Below, in pieces: positions 45,667 through 58,189 of a DNA stretch of 64,000 bases. The stretch is from Rhizodiscina lignyota (taxonomy: Eukaryota > Ascomycota > Dothideomycetes > Aulographales > Rhizodiscinaceae). Position 1 is the stretch's first letter, and every line of letters begins with the position of its first letter. The stretch is from contig ML978121.1 of assembly GCA_010015805.1 (NCBI GenBank), positions 1,240,001 to 1,304,000 on the forward strand. Direction: 5' to 3'. A program made the translations under genes and the position numbers. The notes beneath the pieces are model-generated. The model searched no databases and was not told the origin of the DNA. It saw only the letters and a list, made by a program, of their open reading frames with translations.

Positions 45667-48600
45667 TCACGCAAACTCAACCGCCGATTCGTACTGACTC
45701 TCCTCATTAATGTAAGAGTAAAAGTCAGTCGACTCCTCTGCATCCGCATCCCAAGCTTCATCCTCCACTTCTCCTTCTTCATCATCAACAACGTCAGGTT
45801 CGTTCGGAGCCGCGACCAATCCGCCAATGCTTACACGTCCGCCGACTCTCTCTTCAAGTTTAGTAGGGTTCAGCTTCCGCGGCTTCATTCCAGCCCACAT
45901 ATCCCTTGTGACTAATCGGACGCCATCATTGCCCCACCGGCCACCGACTGCGAGGGCCTTAAGATGTGCAAGCTCTCTTCCTGCCACGTGGAATACCATA
46001 GTATACTTATGCCAGAACTTGACGTACAAAGCTGACGCCTTCAGCAACAACCATGAGGTCAGTGCCCCTTTCACGACCTCGGTGTTGTAACGTTTGACGA
46101 CCTCGGGAGAGTGATTCGACGGCTCGAAAGACAAGTACCTTTGATGAACGTCTTCGAGCGTGGCATTGTAGGTGTCGGCGTCTAGGCCGTCCGTATTGAC
46201 CGCAAGCCGTACACTCCACTCTTTGCGCCACTCACGCACCTCTGCCTCGAGTATTTTGAGCTCTCTCAGTTCGTCATCTCTGGTGTTCGAAATTTGGTTC
46301 TCGAAGACGTACGTCAGGTCGGGGTCTGGCCCTCGCGGATCCGGATCCGGACGTGGCAAGCCAAGCAGAGTTTGCAAGAGTTTCAAGGTTTCCAATACGT
46401 GCGGCTTGATTGTGTCGAAATACAAGATGTCCATAAACTGTGTACGTGGCATGTGCGCAGGTCGGTTTCTGAATGCGCTTTTCTCGGGGCTCTTTAACTC
46501 GTCAGCTCCTTTCTTGCCGGTGTACATTTCTTCATAATCCCACTCCATCTCTATCTGGTAATCGGGTTTGGGATACTTCCGAGATCCGCCGACGCTTTTC
46601 AGAAAGGAGCTGTACTTGTAATTGTCATAGAGATATCCGTTCTTCGCCGAATCGATCAACAAATCGTGGAGATCGGCAACTCTTTCGACTTCCGGAGCGA
46701 CAATGCTATCCTTCCAATATGATAGGGTTGTGAAAAAATTAGTGACCAGGCCAAGGAAACTTGGCTTTGATGCAAAACGAAAACTTTCATTGAGAAACCG
46801 GTCGATCTCCGATGAGTCGTCACTCGCATGATGGGTATCCATAACATCACAGATGCGCCGTCGATCAACTTGTATACCGAAATCGTCAACGTTCGGAGAC
46901 CCAAGTGGAGCAGGTGCATTTTTGAAAGGTCCAGTGAGGTCTGGATCCCAGCAGACCCAAAATGTATCACCATCGTAGTCTCCTCCCTGAAGTTTTGCTG
47001 CAGACGGGAAGTTTCCAGTCGTAGGAAAGACGATCACATCGCGGAGATGGCTCAGCTCGAGCTTGAAAACGGCTTTGTATTTCTGAATATCCGACCGTCT
47101 CAATGCTGGATGCCGAGCGATGAGGACTTCGACATTGTGGAGGAAGTTGTAACTGTCTCCGGAGATCTTGTCCTTGAATGTTTCAGAGAAACCAACGTGT
47201 ATCTCACCAGGCTTCAAAATGCTCTGAGATGGGTCTGCAATACCCAATAAGTTGCAAGATCGTCCAATGGGAAACCGTAAATTTTTCATCATCCGCGAGT
47301 AGTAACGTGCAATGAGTCTCTGTGTCACACTACCCAGAAAGGGGTTTGAGCGCGGTGAGAAGCCAGATTCCAATAGAACCACAATTTTCTCCAATAGAGG
47401 CAGAGGTAAGCTTGCTTGCCATCGCATTGGACGGTCTCGATCAAGTTCTTCGAGATTTCCATGGACTTCGGAAAGCCAGTGTCGAAACTCAATCGAGTCT
47501 TCCATGACGCTGAGAACCTTTTCTCTGTCTCTGTCCAGCTGTGATGCTATATGGGTCATGATTGTTTGCTCTGGGATTCCGCGGTCAAGAAGAATAGGGA
47601 AAAATGATATATGAAGGCTCGAAGGAATAGGTGAGCGTGAATCCTTAAGAACTTCAAAAGTCAAGCGATTTGGGTCGAAATCCATCCTGTGCGGAAGGTC
47701 TGCGTCGTGGAAATCAAACTTCAACTGACTATTGTTGATTTCAATCCAGATGCTGTTGTGATCAGGATCTCGGCTGTCTGACTCTGCGCTCCGCATCCAG
47801 ACGCCTTTGGCCCCTCCCATGCGAGCTTGAAATGCGCTTGGAATTGGACCAGATCCGCCTAATGCGTCCCAAACTGCTCGCGCAGCACCAAGCGAGATGC
47901 GAGCGCAACCATCGTTCATGACCTGTTTCTCCCCACTCCCGCTATTGCTCCAATCGAGTGATGTATCATTGAAGGTCTGGTCTTCGGGCGTGTCGTCAGC
48001 GAGAATATCTGGAACAAGCTTTATCTGGTCAGGCCTGAACACAATAGTAGGGACTGTTTTCGATAATCCCAGGTCAAGCCTCGAATAGGCCTTGCAGAAC
48101 GTTTGGTGAGAATTTTTGTCAAGCGGTATGAACCACTCGATGAGATCGGCAATCGTGGCACTGGGCTTCGACGAGTATCCACCAGCTCTGTATGGACGTT
48201 GAGTTGAATTCTTCTTCATAATATCACATCCATCCGTTGCGAACAAGACGACGCGCTGGCCAAATTCATCTTTGAGTCTGTATAGGCTCCTCTCTTTCTT
48301 TTTCGCGGCGACATGAAAGGCACGCCACGTTCTCCCAAGGAAGGATTTCTCAACCATCAGCCACTCCAGGAGCCTCTTTTCCAAATTTTCATTTTGCCCT
48401 TTCAGTAAAGCTCGTGTCTGTCCCTTTGCCTGGGTTGCTGCAGGGATTTCCAGATAAAGAAATCTATCGGCTCCAAAAGCGCGCTGAAACCTGCAAGATT
48501 TTGGACCCAACTCCAGTGGTTCAAGATGGAGCTTAAACAGAGGATCAGACCTCTTTTCATTCCATGAAAGTTGGGCTTTGAGATTAATGTTGCGAAAGTC

Positions 48601-50236
48601 TCTCGTTGCGGCATCCCAGGCTTTTGATAAGCCTTTTGGAGGGAGTTTCAGATTTGGCATCCGAGGGTGATTCAAGAGGAAGGACCAAAAGGCATCATAT
48701 GATGCGTAAGTTTCCGTGTGTGGAGGAAGAATATCGGATACCTGCAGATCGTTCTCCAATGCGACTCGAGTGCACTCCCACAGCAGTCGAAATGGCACAT
48801 CTGTTGAAAGCGCTCCAGCATCATCCGCGAATAGGCCCTTTTTAGGGATGTCACGTACTTGGTAAGTTTCCATCCCAACATTCGTCGCGGACAAGGGAGG
48901 TTGTCCATCAGCATATTGGCCCGCTGCCGTAACCAGGTCAGAATCCGCCAGAGACGTAGAAGCGGAACTATCAAAGATTTGCGGAGGGCTAACATCGGGC
49001 ACAGTGATGTCAGTGTTAAATGAAGTATTGCCCTGTCGATCTGAACTTTCCGGTATTGTGCTTTCAAATGACGGCATACCAGAGGTTGGAGCTGAAGGCA
49101 TAGACGAATCAAACGAGGGTTGTGCTGGTGGGGGCATCATCTCAGCCGACGCGCTGCGGGCATTAGTTTCCGCAATCGGGGCCTGATGTACTGCTGAATC
49201 GGCAGATTGCCGGCCACTCGACGTTCGCGTGTATTTGGGGGAGAGTGTTCTGCCCGGAGGTGGTATTTCCTGTGATCTCTTCCTGTTGTGTGCCCCTCTT
49301 GAAGAAAGACGGTTCGAATGGCTGTGAGATCCATTGCTCAATCGTCCCACTGAGCTTGAACTAAATGCAGAATATTCAGCGAGTCTTTCCATAGAGTCGG
49401 TATCAATGGAAACTCTTGTTGGAGACTGAGGAGGCGTTGCGAAGTCATCCATATCTTCGGAGTCCGACATGACCGACGGCTTCTGAGGATCACTGTCATT
49501 CCTTGCAGAGAGCGCGTCGCTGCCATCTGCAGTAAGATAAGTACGATGTACGTCTCAGGCGTGCCATGCAGAATGTGATTGCTTTGAACATGCAGGGGAT
49601 GAGAACCGCTGGATGATACTGGAATAACATTCCAGTTGCTCTGCAAAAACACGTAATATCGTAATTCCTTTTGATAAACTCGAGAGATCAAAGCCGATGT
49701 GAAGATTCACACTTACTAGACAAACGGTATGAAGATGCACTTGCAAGCTCCGACAGGTCCCTGCTATTGACTTCTTGATGGTGCACATCAACGGCTTGAA
49801 CGGACTCGCGCAGCCTTGAGGTCAAAGAAGTCACGCTCAAAGACGTCGTTGGCACATCCCATAAATTCGCATGGGTCAGCGGCGCTCCATTACGCTCCAC
49901 ATACGCCCTCCCCGTCTCCGCTTCGAGCAAACGCCGGAGCAGAGTAACTTTCTCAGGCCTGGCACTGCCGGAAAAGACCCGCTGAGAAAAGTCGCTTAGA
50001 AGAGCCTCCAGACGGTCGTGCTTCTGATAAAACAGAAATTGGATTTGCAGACGGCACCATTCTGGCTCTGTACCTTTATTTTTGGCTGGGGACCAGTCAT
50101 CTGCTGGAATCGGAAGATCTAGATCAAAATCGATGTTTAGGGATCGGTAAAGGTTGGTGAGTTCTTTCCCGTCTCGTTTGCGCCTTGGAGTATTTGGCAG
50201 CGGAGCTGTAACTGGGACTTCCATCGTCCTACTCAT
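45667..50236 (-). CDS. RNA-dependent RNA polymerase (QDE-1/Sad-1 type, RNA silencing), 2 exons
   Basis: Exon 1 is 50236-49717 and exon 2 is 49526-45667, joined in phase 1 to give 1,459 residues. The first in-frame ATG is 50236 (MSRTMEVPV). The catalytic loop GGDYDGDTFW is at about 1021-1030 with three Asp (1023, 1025, 1027), the DxDGD signature of cellular two-barrel RdRPs. Upstream sequence includes ARISLGAARAVWDALG and GVWMRS, and the helical tail follows. The N-terminal 290 residues are Ser/Asp-rich and probably disordered. Such enzymes copy aberrant RNA into dsRNA for Dicer in quelling, DNA-damage siRNA or meiotic silencing. Which of the fungal paralogue types this is cannot be told. The intron (190 nt) is long; an internal open stretch in it could be an alternative exon. 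It is divergent from the PPxY gene, with about 650 bp between. Confidence 0.94.
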
Positions 50237-50892
50237 CTTTGGGCATGACAATGGTAACAATGTGAAGATAAGATGAGGAATTGAAAAGCAAGTAAGCGCT
50301 CGTTTGCATCAAGTGAAGCGATCAATTCCAAGATTCACTGAGTCAAGGCTTCGGAGCAAGGCTCCTCTGCCTGAGGCAGAAAAGAGAATGTGCCTGAGGA
50401 TCTTTGGATATGCAGGGTCGGAGAGACGTTGACAAGGCTGCAAGTGGAGTTGGACGAAACATGGAACGCTATCGCGCGCCGGGCCGACACGAGATCACGT
50501 GCGCATAATTAGGTTGCGGCTAACTATATGAAGCTAGCTACGGGCTGAGGTACGAATACCAATTACGAGCGTCGTCGAGAGGTGCCCCGGAGTGTCGCGT
50601 GCCACTAGTAGATCGGACCAACCACGACCAGCATATAAGTGGCTGTGATACGCTCATTATTGCGATCGTCTTCCCTGAACATGACGACTGCAATTGTGGA
50701 ACTCTACTTAAAAACCTCCTCGCTCACTATACTTGCAGCATCTCCTTCTTAGTACTCCACACATCTACACAATCCCTTTGTCGTACACCCAGCCGCTACG
50801 AATCATCAGACGAAGCAGGACTGGACCCATTCCAATCCCATTGAGGCCCATACGTATTCCGTGGCGGATATAATACCTCACATTCCTGCAAC
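50237..50892. promoter_or_regulatory. divergent promoter between RdRP and PPxY genes
   Basis: 656 bp with GATCACGTGC near 50,490-50,499 (CACGTG core) and a TATAAGT sequence near 50,633 on the plus strand. Positions suit the plus-strand small gene. Nothing else was recognised. Confidence 0.4.
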
Positions 50893-51321
50893 ATGGCGGG
50901 TGTCATTATCGCCTGTACTGCAGTTTTAAGCCAACGCATGCGCGATAAGCGAAACGAAAAGAAGGCCCGAGAAGCACAATCACCAGCTGGCCTCGACGCG
51001 CAAATCGCTTCAAAGCAACGCCGATGCCCACGTCAAAACCGCAGCAAGTGGCGTCGACCGTCGTCTTTAGACCAATCGAGTCTACACCAAACGTCACACG
51101 AGCCGCCGCCTTCGTACGACGATGCAATCAAGGATATAATTAGGGGGACTGCACTGGACCCAGAGAGGCAGTATACAAATACAAGCACGGGCACGAGCGG
51201 TGGGCCTGAGAGGCAAACCACGACAAGCGGACTGGAGAGTGAAGCGAGGAGACGGAGCAATGCGGTGCCGCTGGAGGGTGACGCGATGATTGAGACGAGA
51301 GATATGGCGGTAGCTTCGTAG
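50893..51321 (+). CDS. small PPxY-motif hypothetical protein (142 aa)
   Basis: Single exon. A short hydrophobic N-terminus (MAGVIIACTAVLSQ) is followed by a very basic stretch (RMRDKRNEKKARE), then a basic linker, then PPPSYDDAI and a Ser/Thr/Gly-rich tail. PPxY motifs bind WW domains such as those of Rsp5-type ubiquitin ligases. The N-terminus could be a weak membrane anchor or nothing. Several short fungal proteins share this layout (basic N-terminus, PP-SY-(D/E)(D/E)A), which is why I call it a gene. The start ATG is preceded by CAAC (CAACATG), an acceptable context. Function is unknown. Confidence 0.58.
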   Translation: MAGVIIACTAVLSQRMRDKRNEKKAREAQSPAGLDAQIASKQRRCPRQNRSKWRRPSSLDQSSLHQTSHEPPPSYDDAIKDIIRGTALDPERQYTNTSTGTSGGPERQTTTSGLESEARRRSNAVPLEGDAMIETRDMAVAS

Positions 51322-51575
51322 GACAAGTAAGGAAGATCGTGGAGAATGATCGGTTCATCTTTATTCGGTGTCTGGGCCTTACTTTTCTATAAACTACATA
51401 TGCGGTATGTTCTTGTAATTATTATATGCCCAATTGAAGATCTTTCATCCTTGAGTACACCGCAGTCCCACAAGAGAGCGCTTGATTTCATACATTCGCT
51501 TTTGGGTTCATGATCTACGGAGCGTTGATGCTGTAACTTTGGTTAGTACCATTCTCGCATGATGCTCAAGCGGAC

Positions 51576-53185
51576 TCACTTGATATGGATAGTCTTGAAC
51601 TGAAGGTAATCGTTGATACCCTCTGGCCCACCCTCACGGCCATATCCTGACTGTTTAAAGCCACCAAAGCCAGTGTCGACGGTAGGGAAGAAGAAGTCAT
51701 TGACTGCAACAGTGCCGGCTTCGATCTGGCGAGTAACACGGAGTGCCCGGCTGATATTCTTAGTAAAGACGCACGCAGACAAGCCAAAGATGGTATCGTT
51801 TGCCATCTCGATGGCCTCCTCCTCAGTCTTGAACGTTTGCACGGTCGCGACAGGACCGAAGACCTCCTCACGAACAATCTTCGCGTCTGACGGCGTGTTC
51901 TTGAAGATGGTCGGCTCGATAAAGTTGCCCTTGTCGCCCTTGCGCGTACCTCCAGTCACCAATTGTCCGTCCTTCTTTCCAGACTCAATGTAGCTCATGA
52001 CCCGGTCGAACTGCGCCTTGTCTGCGACGGGGCCAACCATCGTGTTCTTGTTCATCGGATCGCCGATAGCTCCGCTCGCACTGGCTCCTTCGAGAGCTCC
52101 TTTGAGCGCTCCAATAAACTGGTCGGCGATTCCCTCCTGGACGAAAATGCGAGACGCCATCTGACGTAATATATTATTAGGCACCTAGAACTTCGAATGC
52201 TTCCACGGATGAGGTAACTTACAGCGCAAACTTGGCCAGTATTCACCAAAACGCCCTGAGCGGACCTTGTCATAGATCAGCCGTACGCAGATGACATCAA
52301 GTTCCGAGAGCTTACTTGGTTACAGCAGTCTCCAAATCTGCATCGTCAAAGATGATCGAGGGTGACTTTCCTCCAAGCTCCAACGAGACACGCTTCAAAT
52401 TGCTCTTTGCCGCTGCCTCTTGGATACGACGTCCGGTAGCAGTGCTGCCAGTGAAACCGATCTGTCGAATCTCCATATGGGACGCAAGGAGTGCGCCTGT
52501 CTTACCGGCACCGTTCACAATGTTGATGACACCTGGTGGGAATCCAGCTTCTTTGATGAGAGGGCCAAGGGCGAGTAGTCCCAGGGGTGATTTTTCCGAT
52601 GGTTTGTAGATAAACGTGTTGCCAGCCGCAAGCGCTGGAGCCACCTTCCAACCAAACAAGAGGTACGACGCATTCCATGCACCGATTCCAGAGCAAACTC
52701 CAATGGGTTCGCGCTGAGAGATCTTGTACTTCCCATCCTCGCCGGGATAGCTTGTCTCTCCAAGAAGCTTATCGGCCCAGCCAGCATAATAAGTCAAGAG
52801 GTCGGCACATGCATGCGAGCCCAGCGTCTGCGTAGAGACGGCTGAGCCCATTGCGAGACTTTCCAGCTTCCCAAGATCTTCCGCCTTCTGTCTCACTAGG
52901 TCGGCAAACTTGAACAGGATTTTTGCGCGCGACGTGGGTCCCATCTTTCCCCAAGGGCCCTTGAAGGCCGCCTTAGCAGCAGCAACAGCGGCATCGATGT
53001 CTGCTTCACCGGCGGAATGGATCTTGTCCGAGACCAAGGTATCATCGGTCGGATTGTACAGAGTCAAAAACTCGCCGGATTTTGCGTCAACGTACTACAA
53101 TTGATGTGAGCATCCATTGGCTGAAGAGAATAACGGGCAGAACTACCTCATTGTTAATGAAGAGTTGTGTCTCGAACGACGCCAT
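51576..53185 (-). CDS. aldehyde dehydrogenase (NAD(P)-dependent), 4 exons
   Basis: Exons 53185-53147, 53094-52316, 52265-52223 and 52160-51576 join in phases 0, 2, 0 and give 481 residues, the usual size. The active-site Cys is C286 in NTGQVCA, coded in the 43-nt third exon. The general base Glu is E252 in LELGGKSP. The cofactor site shows FTGSTATGRRI, and the C-terminal NDFFFPTVDTGFGGFKQSGYGRE matches family. There is no presequence, so it is likely cytosolic. It oxidises aldehydes to acids; the substrate (acetaldehyde, indole-acetaldehyde or other) is not clear. The first and third exons are only 39 and 43 nt, and an automatic caller that skips the third would lose the catalytic Cys. Introns are 50-62 nt. 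Confidence 0.94.
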
Positions 53186-54563
53186 CTTGGTAAGTATTTT
53201 GTCGCCCTGATTCTCCACAAGTTGAACTGAACGGAAACGAAAGAGGGTAGAAGTAGCTCAAAGAGAGTAAAGGTAGCTCGGTGCGGCAAGAAGTAAGACC
53301 CTTGGGAGCAACATTGAAAGCATTAGGTGGAGTTCAATGCCCATTTATCTGACTTTCTCCGCTTACTTCCACATCAGCCTCGTGTAGATAGCGGAATGAT
53401 TTCCACATCTGATAGTGTATGGGGCACAGAAGGCGATTTCGTGGATACTCAGAATTTAGTCAGTGATAAATAGTACAACCGTGCGCATCGTAAAGAAACC
53501 AAACATCTTGGCTCCATGTGGAATCCTGCAGCTACTGGAACAGAAACTAGTCCAAAACCTGATAAAACATGTTACCTCCACAAATAATGAATACATCTGG
53601 AGATGGAGAGGTCATTCCGGTACGGAAACTATGAAGCTAAGGTTATTGAGCTAGTAGATATAATAGAGAGCAAATAACTACTGCCTTGCTAACTATAAGA
53701 AGTACTATTAACCGACTTCAAACGCACAAGACATATGAACTGTTCGGAAATATTCCGATGCTGCACCAACCATCTCTCAAGCGCTGTCGTCTGGAACGAA
53801 CCACGGCCCCATAGTGGGACATTTGGATACACGGTGCCGCCGTGGCGGCCACGGCGATTCAATTGGAGTCTTGGAGATTAGGATTACTCGCGCGAAAAGG
53901 ACTGACGTGAGATTCAAGAAACAACACAGAACGCAGTTAAATCCCGTCTTGGTGCGGCCGCAGGATCGCTGAGAGTTGGGCAATTGAGGCGAACGGAGGC
54001 ATGTGTTTGGAGCACTCTGTGCGTGTTTGATGCCAGGGATGGAAGTGAGAAACATGTACGAATGTAGTAGAGCAATTGCCCACTTACATAGGTTGGAGTA
54101 AGCCGGGGTGCCGTGGATGCCCATCGCGTAGGTTACACCTCTCAGCAGCAAAAGGTCAGATTTCCACAATCTGATCTGCTCCGTTACACCCTTTGCAGCT
54201 CCCCACGACCAGGCACTTATTCAGCAATTAGGCTTATTCAGCAATTATGTACTCCGTACCGGCCTTTGTGCTTAAGTTCTGTCGGTCAAAGTGACATAAG
54301 GTAAGGCCTTTGCCTGAGTGAGATTCGTAGGTAATCGAAGAGCGCCAAGCTCTCGGTTAGGTAAGTTCAGCGTCAAAGCCGAGAATTAGCCAGAATACCG
54401 AATTAATCCACACTTCATCCTCCGAACCTGACAGGCCGCTGGGCCAAACAAGCGATCAGTTGCCATCATAACTTCTCCACGCATAATGTAATACGCTTTC
54501 TGCATTGCGCTTTTCGAGCGCTTCACCTCGCCATTGGCGACATCCTTGGAGTGTCTGTTTCTC
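53186..54563. other. 1.4-kb intergenic region
   Basis: This carries the promoter of the aldehyde dehydrogenase (left) and of DLT1 (right). A 15-bp sequence CTTATTCAGCAATTA is repeated with a 17-bp period at 54,216-54,247. A 130-codon minus-strand frame at 53,777-54,169 has no family features. Nothing else was seen. Confidence 0.5.
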
Positions 54564-55856
54564 ATGGCCGGAATAACGAAGCATCTACAAGCGGTCCGGC
54601 GCGTTCGTATCCCATACTTTCGTATATGGTACTCCTCGACATATACCGTTCTCTTCGCTGCCACCGTAGTCTTCCTAGCGGCCACGCCCGCGGACCTCAT
54701 CTACCAGTCCATCCGCAATGACCAGATTCCCAACATCTTTGCTGTAGGCGGAACGACGCTCGTCACAGCACTACTTGCTCTCCTCGTGTACTCGACAAGA
54801 CTCTACACCAATCGAAGCGTCCTTGCGGCAATTCCGAAGCCCTTCATACCGATCGGCCATGGAGAGATCGGTCACAATGTACGGAAGCTGATAGTGCGCG
54901 AATTGCAAAGGAGCGCGTTGGTCGCATGGGATTCGAGACCACGAGATACGCGGAACGAACTTCAAAACGATGGGGATGAATTGGTACGTTGGACAACGGA
55001 GCGCATACATCAGACTGCGAGGCGGCATAGTCATATCCACGATGCGATTATCATACCTATATCTACGTTAAATCCACCATGGGGAAGGATTGGTCACGCT
55101 GGATGGTCATCACCGGCCTCGAACGACCTTCCAGACCTTCAATTCTCCTCCGTCATACGGGAGTTGCCCAATCTCATTGAGGCAAAAGCTGTGTCTCTGG
55201 CACCTCCCGATCCAACATTTGCACCAACAGCGGCACAACAGAGCGCAGGTATAGCGCCGATCCCAGACGAACGAGTCGTTGAACTTCTCCGACGGCCGCT
55301 CGGACTGGGTTTGAGGGAATATCTGGCTCGACTTGCAAATTTCAACCTAATCAATCCGCCCTCCCTGGGCGGTTCATTTCTCAAGCAATACGAATACGCG
55401 CGATTCTCAACCGAAGCGCTTTCCGAAGCGCAATTTAGACAACTAATGGCTACATTCGCCGAAGTACTTGCGAGCATGACTGAACTTGACCCGGTTATAC
55501 TCGTTGACATTCTCCAAGCTCAGGGCGCATTCGATTCGGACTCGTCCAGCTTCGCGCCTTCGACATCCACTTCAGGGTCAGGAAGCAGCGACACTGGTTC
55601 TGTTAGACGATATCAAACCCCTGGCCCTTCATCGTCCGGGGTGCGTAGTCCGAGCATGGTTACAGCTCGCACTGCGCCGTCGCGAATACGTCGAGCTAGT
55701 GAGCGCACAAAAACAATGGTGAGCGCGCAATCGCATGTATCGGATGATTCATTCACCAGGACCCGACTCGAGCAGGATGAAGAGAATGATGGCGATGAAG
55801 AGTCTTTACGATCAACCCAATCAGTCATGAGGCACCACTCTACCGCCTCCGATTGA
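54564..55856 (+). CDS. DLT1: DLT1 (defect at low temperature protein 1) family membrane protein
   Basis: Single exon, 430 residues from ATG 54564; an upstream in-frame TTG is not a credible start. Two N-terminal membrane segments (IWYSSTYTVLFAATVVFLAA and IFAVGGTTLVTALLALLVYS) flank ATPADLIYQS, the DLT1 hallmark, followed by the conserved KPFIPIGHGEIGHNVRKLI. The middle is a soluble domain, with LREYLARLANFNLINPPSLGG near 250. The C-terminal ~100 residues are Ser/Thr-rich and acidic, with likely phosphosites. Yeast DLT1 is needed for growth in the cold; its molecular role is not established. No signal peptide apart from the anchor. Confidence 0.88.
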   Translation: MAGITKHLQAVRRVRIPYFRIWYSSTYTVLFAATVVFLAATPADLIYQSIRNDQIPNIFAVGGTTLVTALLALLVYSTRLYTNRSVLAAIPKPFIPIGHGEIGHNVRKLIVRELQRSALVAWDSRPRDTRNELQNDGDELVRWTTERIHQTARRHSHIHDAIIIPISTLNPPWGRIGHAGWSSPASNDLPDLQFSSVIRELPNLIEAKAVSLAPPDPTFAPTAAQQSAGIAPIPDERVVELLRRPLGLGLREYLARLANFNLINPPSLGGSFLKQYEYARFSTEALSEAQFRQLMATFAEVLASMTELDPVILVDILQAQGAFDSDSSSFAPSTSTSGSGSSDTGSVRRYQTPGPSSSGVRSPSMVTARTAPSRIRRASERTKTMVSAQSHVSDDSFTRTRLEQDEENDGDEESLRSTQSVMRHHSTASD

Positions 55857-56124
55857 GTTCCCGTACGACATTGCATGCGTTATTACATTGTTAATAGACT
55901 TGGACAACCTCAGCCACAAGTGGGATATGAAAGCTTTCGTCGCGCTTCCCGCTTCAAAGCGCTCTAATGTCTAGTAACCAAGCAAAAAATAGCTAATGCT
56001 AAAACGCCATGTGCGACATGCAGATCGTGTTTTCATATACGCTTCCAAATTTTGCAAGCCATTTCAACAAGTCATTATTAACACGCCTTCCTCGCTCACA
56101 GCCCGATTCTTGTCTGTATCCGGT

Positions 56125-57386
56125 TTACCAGCTTACCAGTCCCTTACATCTGTCAAATCCTCCTCTCAGCTGCCTCTCGGGCTTGACCAGCTTTCCTTGT
56201 AGGATGGTATATCTCACAATGTTTTCACAGTCCTCTGGCCGCACTCTGGCCAGCCATATGCATTGCGCTGCTTCCTTGTTCACCTCCTCAGCTTTACTTT
56301 CTTGTCCATTAGTACCATTAGACTCCTCTTCGCCGTCTTCTTTGGCGCCCTCCTCGACCTCGGCGACGCTACCATTCATCGCAGGCCCTGCCCCTGCAGC
56401 ACCTTCGCGTCTGTATATTATGACGTTCGCAGAGAATTTATGTCCGCCAACATGGCTGATGAAGTATATTCCCACGCCGCCTGGTCGCTCATCATGCAGG
56501 TCGCGATATAAGCCCAGCGGTCGCAGGTGACGTTCGAATTCTCGCCGAAGGAGTGGCGCAGACTGCCCACAGCGTGCGTCGCGGGTTTTCTGACTGCACA
56601 GAAGAATGAGGTAGTTGTGGGGACAGGGACGACTCGTTAAGCCGGAAGAGATGGATGTTGGAAGGGCCGGCGTGAGAGGAGGAGTAGTGAGCGAGGAGAA
56701 GGGCGTAGCGGGATGTGGGAGCGGCGTAGTGTTGGTCGAGGAAGTGTTGATGAAGTGCGATATGAGATCCGGGACGGTTTTAGGTGTAACGTGGTCTATT
56801 ATGGTGAAGGATGGGAGGAGCAGGACTGAGGTATGGTCGCCGTGATCAGGAATGGGCATGTTGGAGGCGGAGAGTTTGAGTTTCTGGAGGTCGTATGAGC
56901 AGTTTGAGTTGACGCTGCGACAGCAATACCTACCCCATTCGAGATATTCCCCCTAAACTTATCAACTGCCTCCATGATACTGCCCTTCTCGTCGGCAACA
57001 TCTCTCACCCAATCGGTCTTTCCAGTCGCAACGACCAGATGTGTGCTCCATCCATCCACGCGACCATACAAGTGCTCACTCTCGTCAATGCTGAATTTAT
57101 TCGGGTACTTGATCGTACAGCTCGCGCAATCGTGCAAACAATCGTCACCGTCCACTACCGCGTTCGTCTTTGGGAAAAGCGCACCCTCCTGCGCCTTGCT
57201 GAACCCATTGTCCCTCGAGAGGTCAGTAGACGAGCCGGTGGGCGTGAGCCTGGCAAGCACAGATTTGAAGGTGAGCGCCATTTTCTTCGAACGCAGAGCA
57301 AAACCGGCTGGATGTTGGGATTGAGGAGCAGACGAGCTCGTGACAGCTGCAGGATTCACGTCATTCTTATTCCGGGACGCGTCCAT
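56125..57386 (-). CDS. AIM32: AIM32-like sucrase/ferredoxin-fold protein, 2 exons
   Basis: Exons 57386-56934 and 56883-56125, joined in phase 0 over a 50-nt intron, give 403 residues. The thioredoxin-like ferredoxin layout is visible: C83-x3-C87-x2-C90 near the N-terminal third, ESEHLYGRVDGWSTHLVV next, and a C-terminal domain with CSQKTRDARCGQSAP and HVGGHKFSANVIIY. In this family the Cys/His set is thought to bind a [2Fe-2S] cluster. Yeast Aim32 lies in mitochondria and affects inheritance and redox quality control. The N-terminus before residue 30 is not strongly presequence-like, so location is open. A poly-Ser/Thr/Pro stretch at the start of exon 2 (about 175-215) looks like a linker. 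An acidic Glu-rich insertion follows near 330-360. Confidence 0.86.
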
Positions 57387-58189
57387 CTCAATTTCCAGGG
57401 AATGGGCCGAAAGGGCCGCCGATGGGATTTGTGAGAGGGCGCGGAAGAGATGCGCGGCAGGGAGTGATTCGGCACGCGCGCCGGCAGTCGGTCTAATCTG
57501 ATTGATAACTTAATTTCAGCGTCTGCCTGCCTCGCGGCTTGGTTAAGTCCGACGCGTGAGAGGCTGACTGGACAAATGTGATACAAAGAACGTGTAGATG
57601 CCAGAACAGATCTTGGGCTACGCAAGCCTTTTAAACCGTTGTTTTGGAATCGTTGAGGCTGATTGCCATGCCTATTCACCTCCCATTGCGTGGCCTTGAG
57701 GCAGCTCAGGTCGGCGATAGGTGCAAACGCCGACAGACCTCAGGCAGCGGTCGGTAAATTTTCTTACCTAGGGCCAGCAGGAATGTGTCTCACAATGGCC
57801 ATGTTGGATCCGAGAAGGCAGGAATCATGCTACACGCAAGCTGACTGTCTAACCGCTCCGCTTCGGGAGATCTCCCTGCTGGTCGAGTCTGGAGCTGGTC
57901 AACGATATACACAGTGGGTAAACTGAACCACATTTGCTCGCATGGAAGGCATACATTGTGCAGTTGTCGTTCGATGGACAAGGACATATATAATCATCCT
58001 TAACATCAAGAGTCTGAATGGTCCTCTTTCATGAAAACAGCGGTACACTAACGCCATGACCACACCGTTGATTTCCATCTACGTTCCTCACAGTTGGAGC
58101 ACACCTCTTCCATCTGGTATCTGCGACACTCTCCGTTATGAAACTCCATTTCATCCAATTTCACAATCATACATTAAAATTCGGTTCAA
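57387..58189. other. 0.8-kb promoter region between AIM32-like and phosphoesterase genes
   Basis: Divergent starts, so both promoters lie here. GC-rich near 57,400-57,500 and AT-richer toward 58,150. No supported ORF. Confidence 0.5.

Noticed and set aside
53777-54169. 130-codon minus-strand frame
   Set aside because: Odd composition, no neighbours or motifs in support; lies in a promoter region.
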